Assembly (NCBI RefSeq): GCF_001477495.1
Contig: NZ_LDTF01000007.1
Span: 62,001 to 126,000 of the forward strand
Direction: 5' to 3'
DNA length: 64,000 bases
Source of the DNA: Sphingomonas yabuuchiae
GTDB taxonomy: Bacteria; Pseudomonadota; Alphaproteobacteria; Sphingomonadales; Sphingomonadaceae
Below the pieces are notes generated by a model. It was not told the DNA's origin and searched no databases. It saw nothing but the letters and a program-made list of their open reading frames with translations. A program made the position numbers and the translations under genes. Below, one piece after another: positions 63,878 through 64,000 of this stretch. Positions within the stretch are counted from its first letter, which is position 1. Every line of letters starts with the position of its first letter.

Positions 63878-64000
63878 TCAGCGCCAGCCCAGCGCAGGCG
63901 CGATGTGGCGCAGGATGTTCTCGATCACATGTGCGTTATAATCGACGCCCAGTTGGTTGGGCACGGTCAGCAGCAGCGTGTCGGCTTCCGCGATCGCTTC
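63878..64000 (-). CDS. LLM-class flavin-dependent oxidoreductase (3' end only)
   Basis: The minus strand enters the window and ends 41 codons later at TGA 63878-63880. The translation includes ADTLLLTVPNQLGVDYNAHV and ends RHIAPALGWR, the typical C-terminus of bacterial luciferase-like (FMN/F420-type) oxidoreductases. The rest is outside the window. It belongs to the core chromosome right of the island. A G/C-rich hairpin at 63846-63867 beyond its stop may be its terminator, without a U-run. Confidence 0.65.
   Translation of the reverse strand, partial: EAIAEADTLLLTVPNQLGVDYNAHVIENILRHIAPALGWR

Overview
The window looks like a sphingomonad chromosome (Sphingomonas-type alphaproteobacterium). 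Support is the high GC, the alphaproteobacterial GTTC-N7-GTTC LexA boxes in front of recA and of a radical SAM gene, and typical core genes: ETF-ubiquinone oxidoreductase, ispE, recA, alaS, hemB without the zinc cysteines, a MATE exporter and a fused MFS/spermidine synthase. The genus is inferred from protein character, not from a database search.

Positions 1-24,950 are ordinary core chromosome: a PA0069-type radical SAM gene (partial), a VOC protein, moaB, a soluble lytic transglycosylase with a UDG-like gene, the ETF-QO/TPR/ispE/recA stretch, a methyltransferase, a GST, a dicarboxylate symporter, an M24 peptidase with a PhyH-type dioxygenase, alaS, a secreted unknown, MATE, a YegS-like lipid kinase, hemB, the MFS/spermidine synthase fusion and a lipoprotein. 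It ends at two tandem tRNA-Arg(ACG) genes.

Positions 25,010-63,816 are a genomic island of about 38.8 kb. It is bounded by a perfect 48-bp direct repeat made from the 3' half of the second tRNA-Arg. A tyrosine integrase lies just inside the right end. The flanking core gene on the right is an LLM-class flavin oxidoreductase (partial).

Inside the island, left to right: (a) small regulators (DUF5818-like, LuxR-type HTH with a membrane tail, MarR-like) and a membrane protein; (b) a defence-like block with a broken trypsin-like protease, an ATPase/HNH pair resembling Septu, a 1,483-residue NACHT-like NTPase with a C-terminal PD-(D/E)XK-like domain, and a translationally coupled pair of unknown proteins, one with a nuclease-like N-terminus; (c) a complete hxsD-B-C-A operon (His-Xaa-Ser radical SAM system); (d) an AT-rich membrane-protein gene lying between two decayed IS5-type transposase remnants; (e) a secretion/outer-membrane block with a tiny secreted peptide followed by a strong hairpin, a secreted 124-aa protein, an HEIGH metallopeptidase and a TonB-dependent receptor, then a subtilisin-like lipoprotein/autotransporter and another lipoprotein; (f) a satellite-like maintenance module with a CHC2/Toprim primase, an AlpA-like HTH, a degenerate second recombinase, unknown proteins and the integrase.

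The best candidates for something new are the NACHT/PD-(D/E)XK protein with the coupled pair downstream, and the peptide/hairpin/peptidase/receptor operon. The hxs operon belongs to a described but poorly understood peptide-modification family.
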